Below, one piece after another: positions 34,901-42,230 of a DNA stretch of 64,000 nucleotides; within the stretch, counting starts at the first letter, position 1, and each line of letters begins with the position of its first letter. Origin of the DNA: Ischnura elegans (lineage: Eukaryota > Arthropoda > Insecta > Odonata > Coenagrionidae). Both the position numbers and the translations under genes were made by a program. The stretch spans positions 12,294,001 to 12,358,000 of the forward strand of contig NC_060250.1 of NCBI RefSeq assembly GCF_921293095.1. The letters run 5' to 3'. Below the pieces are notes generated by a model. It did not search any database and had not been told where the DNA came from. It saw nothing but the letters and a program-made list of their open reading frames with translations.

Positions 34901-35242
34901 AAATCGATTATAACACACAATTGTGCCATAAGAATCACTTCATGAGCGACAGAATCCATCAAGTTGCATCATACCTATCCCCTTTTCCCCACCGGCAGTT
35001 TCTGAAGCATCGGCTTCAATCCCCTCCAGCAGTTTCAACAAAACTGCCTGGGGGACCTTACAGCCTCATCCACGCAGATCAGCAAATTTTGTTAACCGAA
35101 AATCTGCTGGAAGATCATGTGAGACTGGATCGAAAGGTTGGTGTTCACCCCAAAGGCGTTCGTCGGCCACCAAAGATATTTCTACTTGCTTAGAGGCTTC
35201 AACGGGTACTTGAACAGTTTCAATCAGCTGCGGCTCGCCCAT
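13735..35242 (-). CDS. Selenophosphate synthetase (SPS/SelD family), 7 exons, in-frame UGA at codon 59
   Basis: Selenophosphate synthetase makes selenophosphate from ATP and selenide for selenocysteine synthesis; SPS1-type paralogues have another, unclear role. Seven exons (268+105+149+113+194+213+185 nt) join with consistent phases and GT-AG borders to 409 codons including the stop; human SPS1 has 392 residues. Family landmarks in order: 'LRG-UGA-GCKVPQ' with the catalytic position at 59 and the conserved Lys at 62; '[13 protein letters not shown]' (Asp112); '[11 protein letters not shown]' (Asp135); 'TGGQTV.NPW'; '[12 protein letters not shown]'; '[14 protein letters not shown]' (Asp291); 'SFVIHNLP'; '[12 protein letters not shown]'; '[13 protein letters not shown]'. 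The ATG at 35242-35240 is the first Met in frame. Whether the UGA is selenocysteine (SPS2) or readthrough (SPS1-UGA type) cannot be settled here, so I give no symbol. Introns of 84 bp to 8.2 kb hold most of the transposons of the window. Confidence 0.95.
14516..14561. repeat. Perfect 46-bp palindrome at the LINE 5' end
   Basis: Left half 14516-14538 is the exact reverse complement of right half 14539-14561, with centre GCGTACGC. The right half appears to be the true 5' tip of the RTE-like LINE, and the left half an inverted copy of the same 23 bp. Confidence 0.95.
14740..15194 (+). pseudogene. LINE AP-endonuclease, N-terminal half
   Basis: EEP-type endonuclease motifs appear in order: 'IATWNVQGL' (catalytic Asn), 'AVITETKKK' (Glu), 'GVSVLID', 'TILGTYAPE' (Tyr) and 'ACDLNARI' (Asp, Asn). 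The frame is open until the insertion at 15195, where the next expected residues 'GKEPIP' are displaced to 15864. The enzyme would nick genomic DNA to prime reverse transcription. Confidence 0.85.
15195..15863 (+). mobile_element. AATAGGG nonautonomous element, copy 2 (inside LINE)
   Basis: A 669-bp copy with ends AATAGGGTAGTTTCC and the reverse complement of AATAGGGTGGTTTCC. It interrupts the LINE endonuclease between 'NARI' and 'GKEPIP'. Assuming a 2-bp AT duplication at an AATT target, excision restores AGA ATT GGG AAA in frame. This copy gives the best estimate of the family's target site. Confidence 0.85.
15864..16599 (+). pseudogene. LINE endonuclease C-terminal half and linker
   Basis: It resumes with [12 protein letters not shown], a TGA in place of a coding residue, then EDLLNQNG. 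The remaining endonuclease motifs follow: 'NTFF', '[17 protein letters not shown]' (Ser/Asp) and 'CTDHFLV' (the Asp-His pair). A basic, helical linker runs to a stop at 16597-16599. The linker frame continues after it ([16 protein letters not shown]) to another stop near 16767. Confidence 0.8.
16781..17969 (+). pseudogene. LINE reverse transcriptase domain
   Basis: A ~395-residue open stretch carries the RT motifs in order: '[19 protein letters not shown]' (region 0), '[20 protein letters not shown]', '[19 protein letters not shown]', '[16 protein letters not shown]' (motif A Asp), '[14 protein letters not shown]' (motif B), 'MLFADDRVI' (motif C), and 'FQYLGCDI' (thumb side). It is cut off after 'KGCT' by the Helitron at 17970 and continues at 19864 with '[15 protein letters not shown]'. 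The RT catalytic Asp residues are intact, so inactivation comes from the insertions and upstream stops. Confidence 0.9.
18370..19100 (+). pseudogene. Helitron Pif1-type helicase, decayed C-terminal part
   Basis: Plus-strand frames, with several frameshifts, read '[14 protein letters not shown]', 'QRWLI.RARTK', '[20 protein letters not shown]' followed by '[10 protein letters not shown]' and '[13 protein letters not shown]', then '[14 protein letters not shown]' and '[14 protein letters not shown]'. These line up in order with the Helitron helicase blocks 'LL.IG.G.VP.DE', 'N..YPTEFLNSL...GMPPH.L.LK', 'NPPRLCNGTRL', 'A.TINKSQGQ' and 'FSHGQLYVA.SRV'. The Rep domain is absent, so this is a 3' remnant. 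Confidence 0.7.
19104..19394. mobile_element. G-run MITE-like insert in the Helitron helicase
   Basis: It starts AGTGCGTAGCTAGG and ends with a reverse-complement-like AGCAGTGACTCAGCGAGG. A G run sits near 19350. It replaces the expected helicase C-terminus after 'LYFF'. It resembles the elements at 45942-46248 and 46595-46852 in layout. Boundaries are approximate. Confidence 0.35.
19865..20057 (+). pseudogene. LINE C-terminal tail after the Helitron
   Basis: '[16 protein letters not shown]', '[20 protein letters not shown]' and '[12 protein letters not shown]' with a TGA at 20055-20057. This is the standard C-terminus of endonuclease-reverse transcriptase LINEs ('RIRNE.IR.ELGV...W.GH..RM...RIPK...GRR..GRPRKRW'). 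Confidence 0.85.
20095..20122 (+). repeat. (GAA)n LINE 3' tail
   Basis: A run of GAA/AAG triplets directly follows the LINE 3' UTR (GGAACAGGCTTAGTAGCC...) and marks its 3' end. Confidence 0.85.
20275..20352 (-). repeat. tRNA-derived SINE head
   Basis: On the minus strand, an A-box-like TGGCAGCCTAGTGGG is followed ~35 nt later by a B-box-like GGGTTTGGAATCC. The spacing is tRNA-like, but the fold is poor and the copy is degenerate. It lies in SPS intron 6. Confidence 0.5.
20353..22065. other. SPS intron 6, no further feature seen
   Basis: Unique-looking AT-rich intron DNA with no recognisable element ends or coding domains. Confidence 0.5.
22128..22340 (-). CDS. SPS exon 6
   Basis: It begins after a TTTTCAG acceptor, encodes [19 protein letters not shown] through [13 protein letters not shown] to 'GLSPETSG', and ends at a G|GTAAGAT donor. 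It carries the metal-binding Asp291 in 'VTDVTGFG'. Confidence 0.95.
22615..22832 (-). pseudogene. Tigger/pogo transposase N-terminal HTH fragment
   Basis: On the minus strand: '[12 protein letters not shown]' then '[13 protein letters not shown]', a frameshift, and '[20 protein letters not shown]'. This matches the CENP-B-type N-terminal helix-turn-helix of pogo/Tigger transposases ('K.+.LTLEEKL.II...E.G.....A+.LGI..STV..I'). A stop in the first helix and the frameshift make it a relic. Confidence 0.6.
22984..23685. mobile_element. Tigger-like MITE with TA target duplication
   Basis: The left end CAGTAGACTCCCAATTATCC and the right end (reversed) CAGCAGACTTCCTATTATCC are both flanked by TA (22982-22983, 23686-23687). 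It is 702 bp with no transposase; the open frames near 23304-23561 are not recognisable. It lies in SPS intron 5. Confidence 0.7.
24330..25602 (-). pseudogene. hAT-type transposase with BED-like zinc finger, decayed
   Basis: It starts [18 protein letters not shown] (ATG 25602-25600). A C-x2-C...H-x5-H finger follows ('[21 protein letters not shown]' to 'GEKH'), then a TGA near 25432. Next come '[21 protein letters not shown]', a stretch expanded by an AT-rich repeat (25070-25155), '[21 protein letters not shown]' (first catalytic Asp block), '[14 protein letters not shown]' (second), '[18 protein letters not shown]' (the C-x2-H region) and '[11 protein letters not shown]'. The order fits hAT transposases; the C-terminal dimerisation block is missing. 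It does not encode a working enzyme. Confidence 0.75.
25070..25155 (-). repeat. AT-rich short tandem repeat inside the transposase frame
   Basis: Degenerate repeats of AAAAATATAGT-like units on the minus strand, about seven copies, separate 'SGKNIVEKY' from '[12 protein letters not shown]'. It looks like local slippage expansion of an 'aaaatatagt' word already present in the gene. Confidence 0.65.
25892..28160. mobile_element. hAT-like MITE with perfect 8-bp target duplication
   Basis: The left end TAGTGATGGTTCGGTTCC and the right end (reversed) TAGTGATGGGTCGATTCC both lead into 'gaatcg' arrays. The flanking direct repeat CTTGTTTC (25884-25891 and 28161-28168) is identical. The interior includes a second TAGGGATGGGTGAGTACTCG start (26093) and a Transib-type terminus (26404). 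No transposase is readable. Confidence 0.8.
26404..26436 (+). repeat. Orphan Transib-type terminus
   Basis: CACACTGGTCCGAAATCGG followed by AAAAAGCTGG, preceded by CGGCG (26399-26403). It parallels the terminus at 7252. I found no matching right end. Confidence 0.5.
28485..29825. other. SPS intron 5, remaining part, no feature seen
   Basis: AT-rich intron DNA without recognisable element ends or protein domains. Confidence 0.45.
29826..30019 (-). CDS. SPS exon 5
   Basis: After CTTTGCTAG it encodes '[20 protein letters not shown]' through 'SSMARLNQT' and ends at G|GTAAATA. Phase 2 in and phase 1 out match its neighbours. Confidence 0.95.
30274..32904 (+). mobile_element. Tigger-like remnant split by a LINE (SPS intron 4)
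   Basis: The left side CAGAAGACTCTCATTAATACC, followed by TACGAAGTTC and 'gttcgtaa'-type words, parallels the left end of the 6046 element, including the '.GGTCCCGAC.AAAA.GCCTAT' block. The right side, reversed, reads CATTAGACCCTCGTTATTAAG. A LINE (30800-32315) lies inside. No transposase frame is left. Confidence 0.5.
30800..32315 (-). pseudogene. Non-LTR retrotransposon (CR1/L2-like) RT and C-terminus, 5'-truncated
   Basis: The minus-strand frame starts in '[14 protein letters not shown]' and '[18 protein letters not shown]'. Then come '[17 protein letters not shown]' (motif A), '[20 protein letters not shown]' (motif B), 'VLCADDTS' (motif C, with C in place of F/Y), '[16 protein letters not shown]', and a C-terminal domain '[11 protein letters not shown]...[12 protein letters not shown]'. 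A frameshift near 31588 and a TAA near 31270 break it. The endonuclease half is missing, so this is a typical 5'-truncated insertion, sense with SPS. Confidence 0.85.
33226..33338 (-). CDS. SPS exon 4
   Basis: After GTTTTTAG it encodes '[20 protein letters not shown]' through 'EGEIIM' (last codon split AT|G) and ends at AT|GTGAG. It carries the family block TGGQTV.NPW. Confidence 0.95.
33548..33765. repeat. Pair of tRNA-derived SINE copies in inverted orientation
   Basis: The right copy (33661-33765, plus) has A-box-like TTAGCTTAACTGGCTAAAG and B-box GGTTTGAATCCC, followed by GAATGATTTTTCTCTGTGG. The left copy (33548-33640, minus) ends with the same ATTTTT/CTCTGTGG tail reversed. A third, degenerate copy lies at 39945-40070. 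The acceptor stem does not close, so this is not a functional tRNA. Confidence 0.6.
33766..34518. other. SPS intron 3, no further feature seen
   Basis: Ordinary intron DNA. Nothing recognisable. Confidence 0.5.
34519..34667 (-). CDS. SPS exon 3
   Basis: After TAATTTAG it encodes '[15 protein letters not shown]' with Asp135, then '[18 protein letters not shown]', to 'SGFR' and donor AGG|GTAGG (phase 0). Confidence 0.95.
34752..34856 (-). CDS. SPS exon 2
   Basis: After CTTTTCCAG it encodes '[15 protein letters not shown]' and '[18 protein letters not shown]' with the metal/ATP-site Asp112; donor G|GTAAGG. It is separated from exon 3 by the shortest intron (84 bp). Confidence 0.95.
34975..35242 (-). 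CDS. SPS exon 1, containing the in-frame UGA
   Basis: The ATG at 35242-35240 opens [15 protein letters not shown]; residues 37-58 ('[20 protein letters not shown]' then RG) lead to TGA at 35068-35066. The same frame continues [15 protein letters not shown] to 'GEKGI' and donor G|GTATGA. The sequence on both sides of the UGA is fully conserved in the family, so it is not a random nonsense mutation in a pseudogene. Confidence 0.95.
35021..35055 (-). promoter_or_regulatory. Hairpin 3' of the SPS UGA (SRE/HRE-like recoding element)
   Basis: On the coding strand, the 15-nt arm beginning 11 nt after the UGA (UCCCCCAGGCAGUUU) pairs with the arm AAACUGCUGGAGGGG across a UGUUG loop. There are 11 Watson-Crick pairs, 2 G.U pairs and 2 single mismatches, with the loop-proximal 7 bp perfect. 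Recoding hairpins at this place are known in metazoan Sec-SPS genes and in the UGA-SPS1 genes of some insects. Function here is inferred. Confidence 0.7.
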
Positions 35243-35625
35243 TATTACAAACAAAAATATTCACCAATTGGAATATACTTTAACGCATTACAACAACACT
35301 AGCTTGCTCCTAAATTCACACAGATTAGCACACGTCCTGTACAATAATCACCGGCATCCGACCTTGACCATCTCGACCGGTGTGATCTCTCGATCGGCAT
35401 CCATCGACCCAGCGGTACTTCGACCCTCTACGATTGATCACTTCATCAGTCGCTGACTGTAGATCGCTGAGTTTCGGACGATGACAATCGATAGTAAAAT
35501 AATACAAATACACGACTTATTCAATTCAAATAAATAGATAACGAGGATTTTTTGATGAAAAAAACCTCAATATATTCAAAATCCTAAATATAATTGCTAC
35601 TCTAGGCTTACGATATCGATATCGA
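35243..35625 (-). promoter_or_regulatory. Putative SPS promoter / 5' UTR with DRE-type motifs
   Basis: Upstream of the SPS ATG, a perfect TATCGATA (35614-35621) matches the insect DRE motif bound by DREF/BEAF. A partial copy, ATCGATAG, lies near 35488-35495. No TATA box is obvious. The DRE is typical of housekeeping promoters. The start site cannot be placed from sequence alone. Confidence 0.35.
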
Positions 35626-36063
35626 CCTTAAACAAAGGGCGGTAACATTTGAAAATCACAAAAAAAAATTCATTTTAATCGATATCATTCCTTTTTTATT
35701 TGTAATACTGTAGAATACAAAATCCTAAATATTTATATAATATTTTTCAACTTTTCCTTTATTTGAAATATTTACATTCAGAACGTGTTTCCTATAAAAT
35801 GATCTAATTACTATTAAATATTGGAATTTCTCAAAATTCTGACAGAAAATAGTTTAGAGAGATATGATAAAACAAGTCATCACTGTTCATTTCCGGAAAA
35901 TTGAAATCAAAATTTGCATATGCTTCCTTTTCCATCATCTGCACCCAAGTAATCAGATTCCTCTCAGCCTTAGGGATATAATTCCTGACAAGAGCGCCAA
36001 CGCTTTCAGAGACGGATTCAGACAGTCAGGTTTTGAGACGCTGAACCAAAAGCACGTAAAACG
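35626..36063. other. No recognisable feature
   Basis: AT-rich DNA upstream of SPS. Nothing beyond short AT words is seen. Confidence 0.4.
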
Positions 36064-37608
36064 GTGATTTAAGTGCCATAAGGAAGAAGATATCCCAAAT
36101 GATACTCACTGTAAACGGGATTGGCATTTTATTCTCCATGAAAAGGACATGACTCAAGGACGAACCTTGGATGAAAACTGGGGGGGGGGGGGGGCAAGCC
36201 ATGTTCGTTCAAGTTCTAGGTAAGATTTAAGCATGAAAAAGGTGAATGCAATCAACATTTAAGGAAACTGTAACAGCTCTTTATAAGTTTTTAAAATTAT
36301 TTCCTGGAAAAATTTATTTTCCTTAGAGATATTTGCGATTTTTGCTTCTGGGGGGGCAGCCATAGGCGAATCCAGGGGGGGGGCACGGGGGCACGTGCCC
36401 CCCGCCCCCCCCCCCCTCCCCCCAGACCCTTAAAAATATGCTAGATTTTTAATACGGTCCCATTCTCATTTCGTTCGTTTTGTATAACGAGGTATCCTTG
36501 TGCCCCCCCCTGAACAAAATCCTGGATACGGCCGTGCTTGTGCCCTTCCCAGAAAGAAATCCTGGATCCGCCCATGGGGGCAGCTGTCCCCTCCTGCCCC
36601 TCGCTGGGTACGCCCATGACATGACTTGCACCAAGATGTTTTCTCGAAGCTTCATCACTTTATCTATGACATCTCTTTCTTAATCGAGAGCTTCAAGGAT
36701 GCAGCGAATGCTGAGCCTGAATCACACGATAATTTTTTTCCGTCCCATCCGCGCGATATCTCCAGTGAACGCCACGTTCGGCTTTTAATGGAATAATGTT
36801 GTAAATCCGGAAAGCGACGAAAAAAGCGATGGCCACCATGTCCAGTCGTTCCTCCTCCTCTCCGTCCACGTCACCTTCTCCATTCTTTTCGTCATCCTTC
36901 CTAAGTGTCCTTGTTTCGCACCATAAAGCGCTACACTCCAGATAAGACTCTTCACCATCGTTTTCTTACACAACGATTATCTCATAAGTCCTTTCCTTTT
37001 CATCAACGTCTCCTTTGCTAACGCAATTCTCTTTCTGATGACCCTCACTGCTGTATCCGTTTTCCCCTAACGCGTGATTTAAGTGCCATAAGGAAGAAGA
37101 TACCCCAGTGCTGTAGTTGGGCCGGTACGGCGTACCCCCTAAAATCCAAACTCGTTACATATAAGCGTACCGGTTAAAATACCTTCGCGGCCGAATGTAA
37201 AATACATGTTCAGCTGTTGGAATTTTTGGTGAGTACCGCCTAATTTTTTACTAGCCAGCTACAGATAAGGGCCTTGATACTGAGATAGCCCAAAGGATAC
37301 TCACTGTACACGGGAATGGCATTTTATTCTCCATAAATAGGAGATGACTTGCACCAAGATGTTTTCTCGCAGCTTCATCACTTTAACTGTCCTATCACAC
37401 CACCGCCCTAATAGTTGAATCGCTCTAACTGGCTCAACTTTTTTTCCCAACTACTTTTATCTTGAGTCTCAAAATTCCAAGCTCGCGACGTTTTACAAAA
37501 TCGCATAACCTTGGTCTTCACGTGAGTAATTCTCATGCCATACTCCTCGAAAATCTTGTCTAACGCACCCACTAGAGCTGTGTTTCCCAAACTTTTTCGA
37601 GCCACCAT
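36064..37608 (-). pseudogene. LINE RT fragment (family 'ERRKNDE') with internal direct duplication
   Basis: Read on the minus strand from 37608: 'MRITHVKTKVMRFCK', 'QLERFNY', 'DEAARKHLGAS' and 'FMENKMPF'. After an insert (37108-37275) come 'KTMVKSLIWSVALYGAK' and 'KRMEKVTWTERRRND' (36970-36785). The segment encoding 'DEAARKHLG...MENKMPF' occurs twice, at 37275-37390 and again at 36064-36180 plus 36615-36690, where it is split by a G/C-run element. Multiple stops are present. It belongs to the same family as the fragment at 3160-3584. Confidence 0.6.
36182..36615. mobile_element. G/C-run MITE-like insertion
   Basis: Long G and C runs near 36181-36194, 36377-36385 and 36404-36421 are associated with 'GGCG(A)ATCCAGG' and its inverted form 'CCTGGATCCGCC'. 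It interrupts one copy of the duplicated LINE segment. Termini are not exact. Confidence 0.4.
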
Positions 37609-38996
37609 GGATCCATAAACCTATTCTCAACGCCCCCCTAATCGGTATATTTAAAATAATAATCAGAATCATATACTAATTAACCAAATGAGGAACATTG
37701 TAATAATTAAATTAAAAAGCAATGACTAATTAAATGACTAATAAATAATTAAGTTCTCTGTGTCGTGAGGTTCTATCAACGATAGACCAAATGAAACTAA
37801 ACCCCTTCAAACGTTTCCCTCGAGCAAGAAAGGCTTGGAAATATTTTTCATACAGTTCTTACTTTAAAATGTAAGAAAAAATATGGTTTAAATTACTTCC
37901 ATACGCGGGAAACAAAGTAAACTCGAGAAGCGAAGCTTGAAAACTAAGACAAAAGGAAGGTTACGGAACCTTCGCATTTGTCACATTGTCAGGACCCTCC
38001 GGCGCCCCCCTCCCGCCCCCTTGGCACTTTTCACCCCCATAGACATACAGCAACGCCCCCCAGGGGACGGTAGCGCCCACTTTGGGAACCACTGCACTAG
38101 AGCCTGCAGCCCTCTTGCTGACTTGCTAATCAACGCCTGATCATCCGGGAACTTTGCTGTTTTAAATTGTCATTCTCATCCGCATCATATTCTCCACACT
38201 TTTTTTCTTCCAGCTCTCCCCACGTCTCACCCACCATCTCCTCAGAATTAAGTCTTCAAAATTGACTCGCCCATGCCCAAAATCGACGTCCGCGCAGGGC
38301 CATCGAGTTTTCAGCAGACTGCACCTGCTACTGTAAAAGTTGGAATGTGGGGGGAGGAGTGGTGGGGGGAAGTGTTATCAAGCGCTGGCTGAAAGACCGC
38401 AGCCCCGAAATATCGTGTTACGCATGTCATGATTCAAGCCCCATCATTTTTCTATTTGCCAACTTCGGTGCGGGCGAGATAAGGTCGGGCCATATGGATA
38501 GCGAGCGGGGCACGCGAGGTTTTTAAAGGAGATTTTTCGCCCTCTCAGAGACAATATTTCTCCGATGGAGTCCGTGAAGTACTCTTTCATGTGGCATCAC
38601 TTAACTGCTGCTATCTATGCTCGAATAAAGGTCACCTCTCCAGGCAGCAGTGAAAATTTCATAGGAATCACCTTAGACGAACCATCAACCACCCCTTAAG
38701 CCGCCTCAGCAGGCGAGTGGCGGGGGGTGTAAGGATACCAGCCCTAAATAACAATGCTCTATCGAAGTTCCACCTAGCATTTATTAAAGTCATTTATTGT
38801 TCGGGAGAAAAACGAATTCCCATACATCTCCGTTCGGCAAAATATCTCTCTTAATGTATCGTTTCTGTTGTGCCTGGAAATATAATGGGGTTTTAATATG
38901 ATATTCTCCGTGTCGCTATGAAAGATATACTTTCTCAATTACTCAAACAATCTGAGCCTAGCGTGCAGCCTTCGAGTCTCTAGCGGTTCCCAGCCC
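37609..38996. other. No gene; G/C-rich repeat scraps
   Basis: AT-rich DNA, then a C-rich stretch around 37990-38090 that resembles a MITE ('...CGCCCCCCAGGGG...GTGGGAACCACTGCACTAG' type), and mixed unique DNA. No coding similarity is seen. Confidence 0.4.
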
Positions 38997-39681
38997 AATA
39001 GGGTAGTTTCCTTCATCAAAGAAAACGAAATGCATTGACTGCAATTCCTTACCCACCATTAGTGTATTCATAATATACAAATTATTTGGTTTTAGAAATC
39101 CAGGTTTAGACGAATGGCAATGGCCAATTTTAACCTCATTTGAAAAAGGCCAGATTGGCGCGATTCCACTACACGTGACGTCACAGGGACCTAGTTTATA
39201 TACGAGTATATAGGAGTTTTGCATCGTCTGAGATTACCAATGCATGCATGAGGCACAGAGCTCAGGGAAAAATCTCTTAGTAATCACCTATTAAAATTAC
39301 CTAAGTTCGGAAAGTTTCCTTCGTTTGATAAGGTAGTAATAATCCTTATTTAAGCCAAGCGCTACCTGCTAGCAGGGTACTCTGCTACCTGCTAGCAGGG
39401 TACTCTGCTACCTGCTAGCAGCCTGCGTCGTATCAGCGCTCAAAGCCTCGCCCCAAGGTCACCTCACACGGCGGCAGCGGGAACCAGAAATAAGTCTCAC
39501 GGACTTTTCCCAGCATTCCTACTTAGCCGTCGCGTTTTCGCGCGCTTGAAAATTTGCACTTTTCATTTAATCGCGAAAAATAGATACCGTCATTCAAAAA
39601 TCTAAGAGCGTGAAATGCGAACTCCAGGAGTAATAATCTTTCGATTTAGGCAATTAAAAAATAATACCAAAACACCCTATT
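38997..39681 (+). mobile_element. AATAGGG nonautonomous element, copy 3
   Basis: It begins AATAGGGTAGTTTCCTTC and ends AAACACCCTATT. It is 685 bp, in the same orientation as copy 2. It contains a local 23-bp tandem repeat (39361-39425), absent from copies 1, 2 and 5. Confidence 0.85.
39361..39425 (+). repeat. 23-bp tandem repeat, ~2.7 copies
   Basis: The unit GCTACCTGCTAGCAGGGTAC plus TCT starts at 39361 and 39384, with a partial copy at 39407. The core CTGCTAGCAG is palindromic. It is a local expansion inside copy 3. Confidence 0.9.
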
Positions 39682-39944
39682 CTTTAACGTCTATGCAACG
39701 CTTTCTGTAAGCCGTAAGCTGTTTACGTAAGTAGCAGCTTTTGACGAATCGTGCTGCTTTCTTTAACATTTAATTAAGTTTTCGGAATAAATCCTGCGCC
39801 GGATTTCATGCCCTCGCTGCATATTCAAGGTGTGGCCGAAAGAGCGAAGAATAGCATCTCTCTTTTAATTTTTTCATCCGAAAATCTGCCCACGACACCC
39901 TTGACGAATCCCGAGATCGGTTAAGCCTTACAGAATCACTCGAG

Positions 39945-40070
39945 GGCAAAAGAAGTGAAAAAAAACTCCACAGAGGAAAAATCATTCGCTCTGACCGGAA
40001 TTCGAAACGGCATCCAACGTATCCGCACCGAGAAATCCTTGTACCAAAAATCTATTTGGGGAAAATGACA
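39945..40070 (-). repeat. Degenerate tRNA-derived SINE
   Basis: On the minus strand, B-box-like GTTTCGAATTCC is followed by GAATGATTTTTCCTCTGTGG, the same tail as the SINE at 33661. Confidence 0.5.
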
Positions 40071-40454
40071 TCTTAGGATGGTGAGTGCATCTGTGAATCC
40101 ACTGGTCGTGAATTTTGGAGGCATCAACCAGATCAAGGCGTTTGTAAACCAAGAGTTCCCGGCAATTTTCCACAAAAATACTTTAATTTCAAATCACGAC
40201 CGGTATCGATTAATTTTAAAGTAACCTACCTTCCCTCCCCTTAATTGTTTTCGCGGTCCATTGTGACGACTGCCCGCGATACATCCGCTGAGGAGACCAC
40301 CATCACGGAGGCAAAATTGGACTGATCACAAGCTGAGGCACAATGTATTCGTATTTGATGGAAAATCAGAGCGAAAACCCTCGAGAGAAATGCCCGGGAA
40401 TAAATACATGGGGAAATAAAGGAGAAAGCGCAAAGAGATGCGAGGGAGATAGCC

Positions 40455-41036
40455 AATAGGGTAGCTTCCTTCATCAAAGAAAACGAAAGGCATTGATTGC
40501 GATTCGTTAACCACCATTAGTGCATTCATAATATACAAATTATTTGGTTTTACAAATCCCAGTTTAGACGAATGACAACGGTCAATTTGTCGTCTTAGAT
40601 TACCAATGCATGCATGAGGCACATACTTCAGGGAAACATCTCTTAATAATCACCTATTAAAACTACCTAAGGTCGGAAAGTTTCCTTCGTTTGATAATCC
40701 TCATTTCAGCCAAGCGCTATCTGCTAGCAGAGTACTCTGCTACCTGCTAGCAGCCTGCATCGCAGCGGCGATATATCGCAGCGCCGTGTATATCCTCGCC
40801 TACAGGCGAGGATATACACGGCGCGGCCGGGAACCAGAATGACGTCACACGGGCTTTTCCCAGCATTCATACTTAGTTAGCCGTCGCGTTTTCGCGCGCT
40901 TGAAAATTTTCACTTTTCACTTAATCGCGAAAAATAGATATCGTCATTTAAAAATGTAAAAGGGTAAAATCCGTACTCCAGGAGTAATAATCTTTTGATT
41001 TTGGCAATAAAAAATACAAAAGGAAACCACCCTATT
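40455..41036 (+). mobile_element. AATAGGG nonautonomous element, copy 4
   Basis: It begins AATAGGGTAGCTTCCTTC and ends GGAAACCACCCTATT. It is 582 bp, missing part of the interior that holds the TGACGTCA word, and carries a perfect 20-bp-arm hairpin at 40781-40824. Confidence 0.85.
40781..40824. repeat. Perfect hairpin, 20-bp arms, 4-nt loop
   Basis: 40781-40800 is the exact reverse complement of 40805-40824, with loop TACA. It sits inside copy 4, where the other copies have a CAGCGCTCA-type sequence, so it is a local event. Confidence 0.95.
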
Positions 41037-42230
41037 AGCTTCATATAGTGTGGGACGGATGGCTGCAGTCAACCAATCTCAGTATTAAATGACCAATCAA
41101 TGAATGAATGCAAAATAAAAATATTTTAACACAAAAAAATTTTCATACGCAGACAACTTGACTCTGGCAGCAAAATAAATTAATCCTAACGAAGGAGCCC
41201 ATTTAATACTAAGGCATGATTAAAAAAACGGTCAGGATAAGTCTAATTCAAGGGGAAGTATATGGAAACTCGGTGGTAGCCCTTAATGGCTAGCCGAATA
41301 GAGTCTTGTTTATACGCAGAACTCGTATCTTTATGGAGGGTCGAGAAATAAGGAACCCGATGGTACTCTTAATTTTATCAGCCCACCTGTCGCACATGCG
41401 GTTGATATCCGATCGAAAGAGTCGCCACTTCAATTTAGGTTACCCCCGCTCCCGATTTAGCCCCAAAGATACTTATCGCTGGGGGTATTTAGCCTTGCTA
41501 TAGACGGGATTGGCCTTTCGGTGGTTTAGTTTCGGTGAAATAGGGTGCGAGTCCAATATACTAAAAGGGTATTTCCATGGAAATAGAGATAACTATTTAA
41601 ATATGGCTTAATTTTTTCCCGGCGAATTATTCTGGTGAAGCCTTATAGGCAGCTTCGGATTTAGCACTAGAGTGAAGCGACCGCAGGCAGAAGAAAGATA
41701 TTGAAATTTAATTTGAAATAGCAAGAAAATTTATTGTTAATGTGCATTTTCAAATTTCGTAAAACATAACTTGGATTGGTGAGGGGGTAGGACAAATTAC
41801 AAAGCATACATAAAATAATACTACAGTTTTATATTCGCGTTTTACGGTGTCAGGTTTAAAATTTTCACTAAAGTAAATTGACAACAACAGAATAATGGGG
41901 GGGGGGGGGGGAGAAGTTTGCCTTGATGGAGTGGCTAAAGGTTAGTTTGGGGGCCTCTTTGCCTATCTTGCTTTGGGGCCTCAAGGTTCTTAATCCGGCA
42001 CTCTTTCTCGGGATGTCCACCGGGTTAATATATGTATAGATCATCAAAACTTTCCACGAACGATTCCTTCATCGCCTTCAAGGTAACGGAATTGAATTTG
42101 AGAAAGTTGATTAAAGTCATTGAGCTGCATCCATAAATAGTTACAGCTATCAGGCTCCCTCTCCCATAATTCCCTATTGGTCGAAAGAAACTTCGAAATT
42201 TTAATAAAAAGAAAGAGATATATAATTTTT
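41037..42230. other. No recognisable gene
   Basis: Mixed unique DNA with a pure G run at about 41898-41910. No element ends or protein domains could be identified. Confidence 0.4.
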
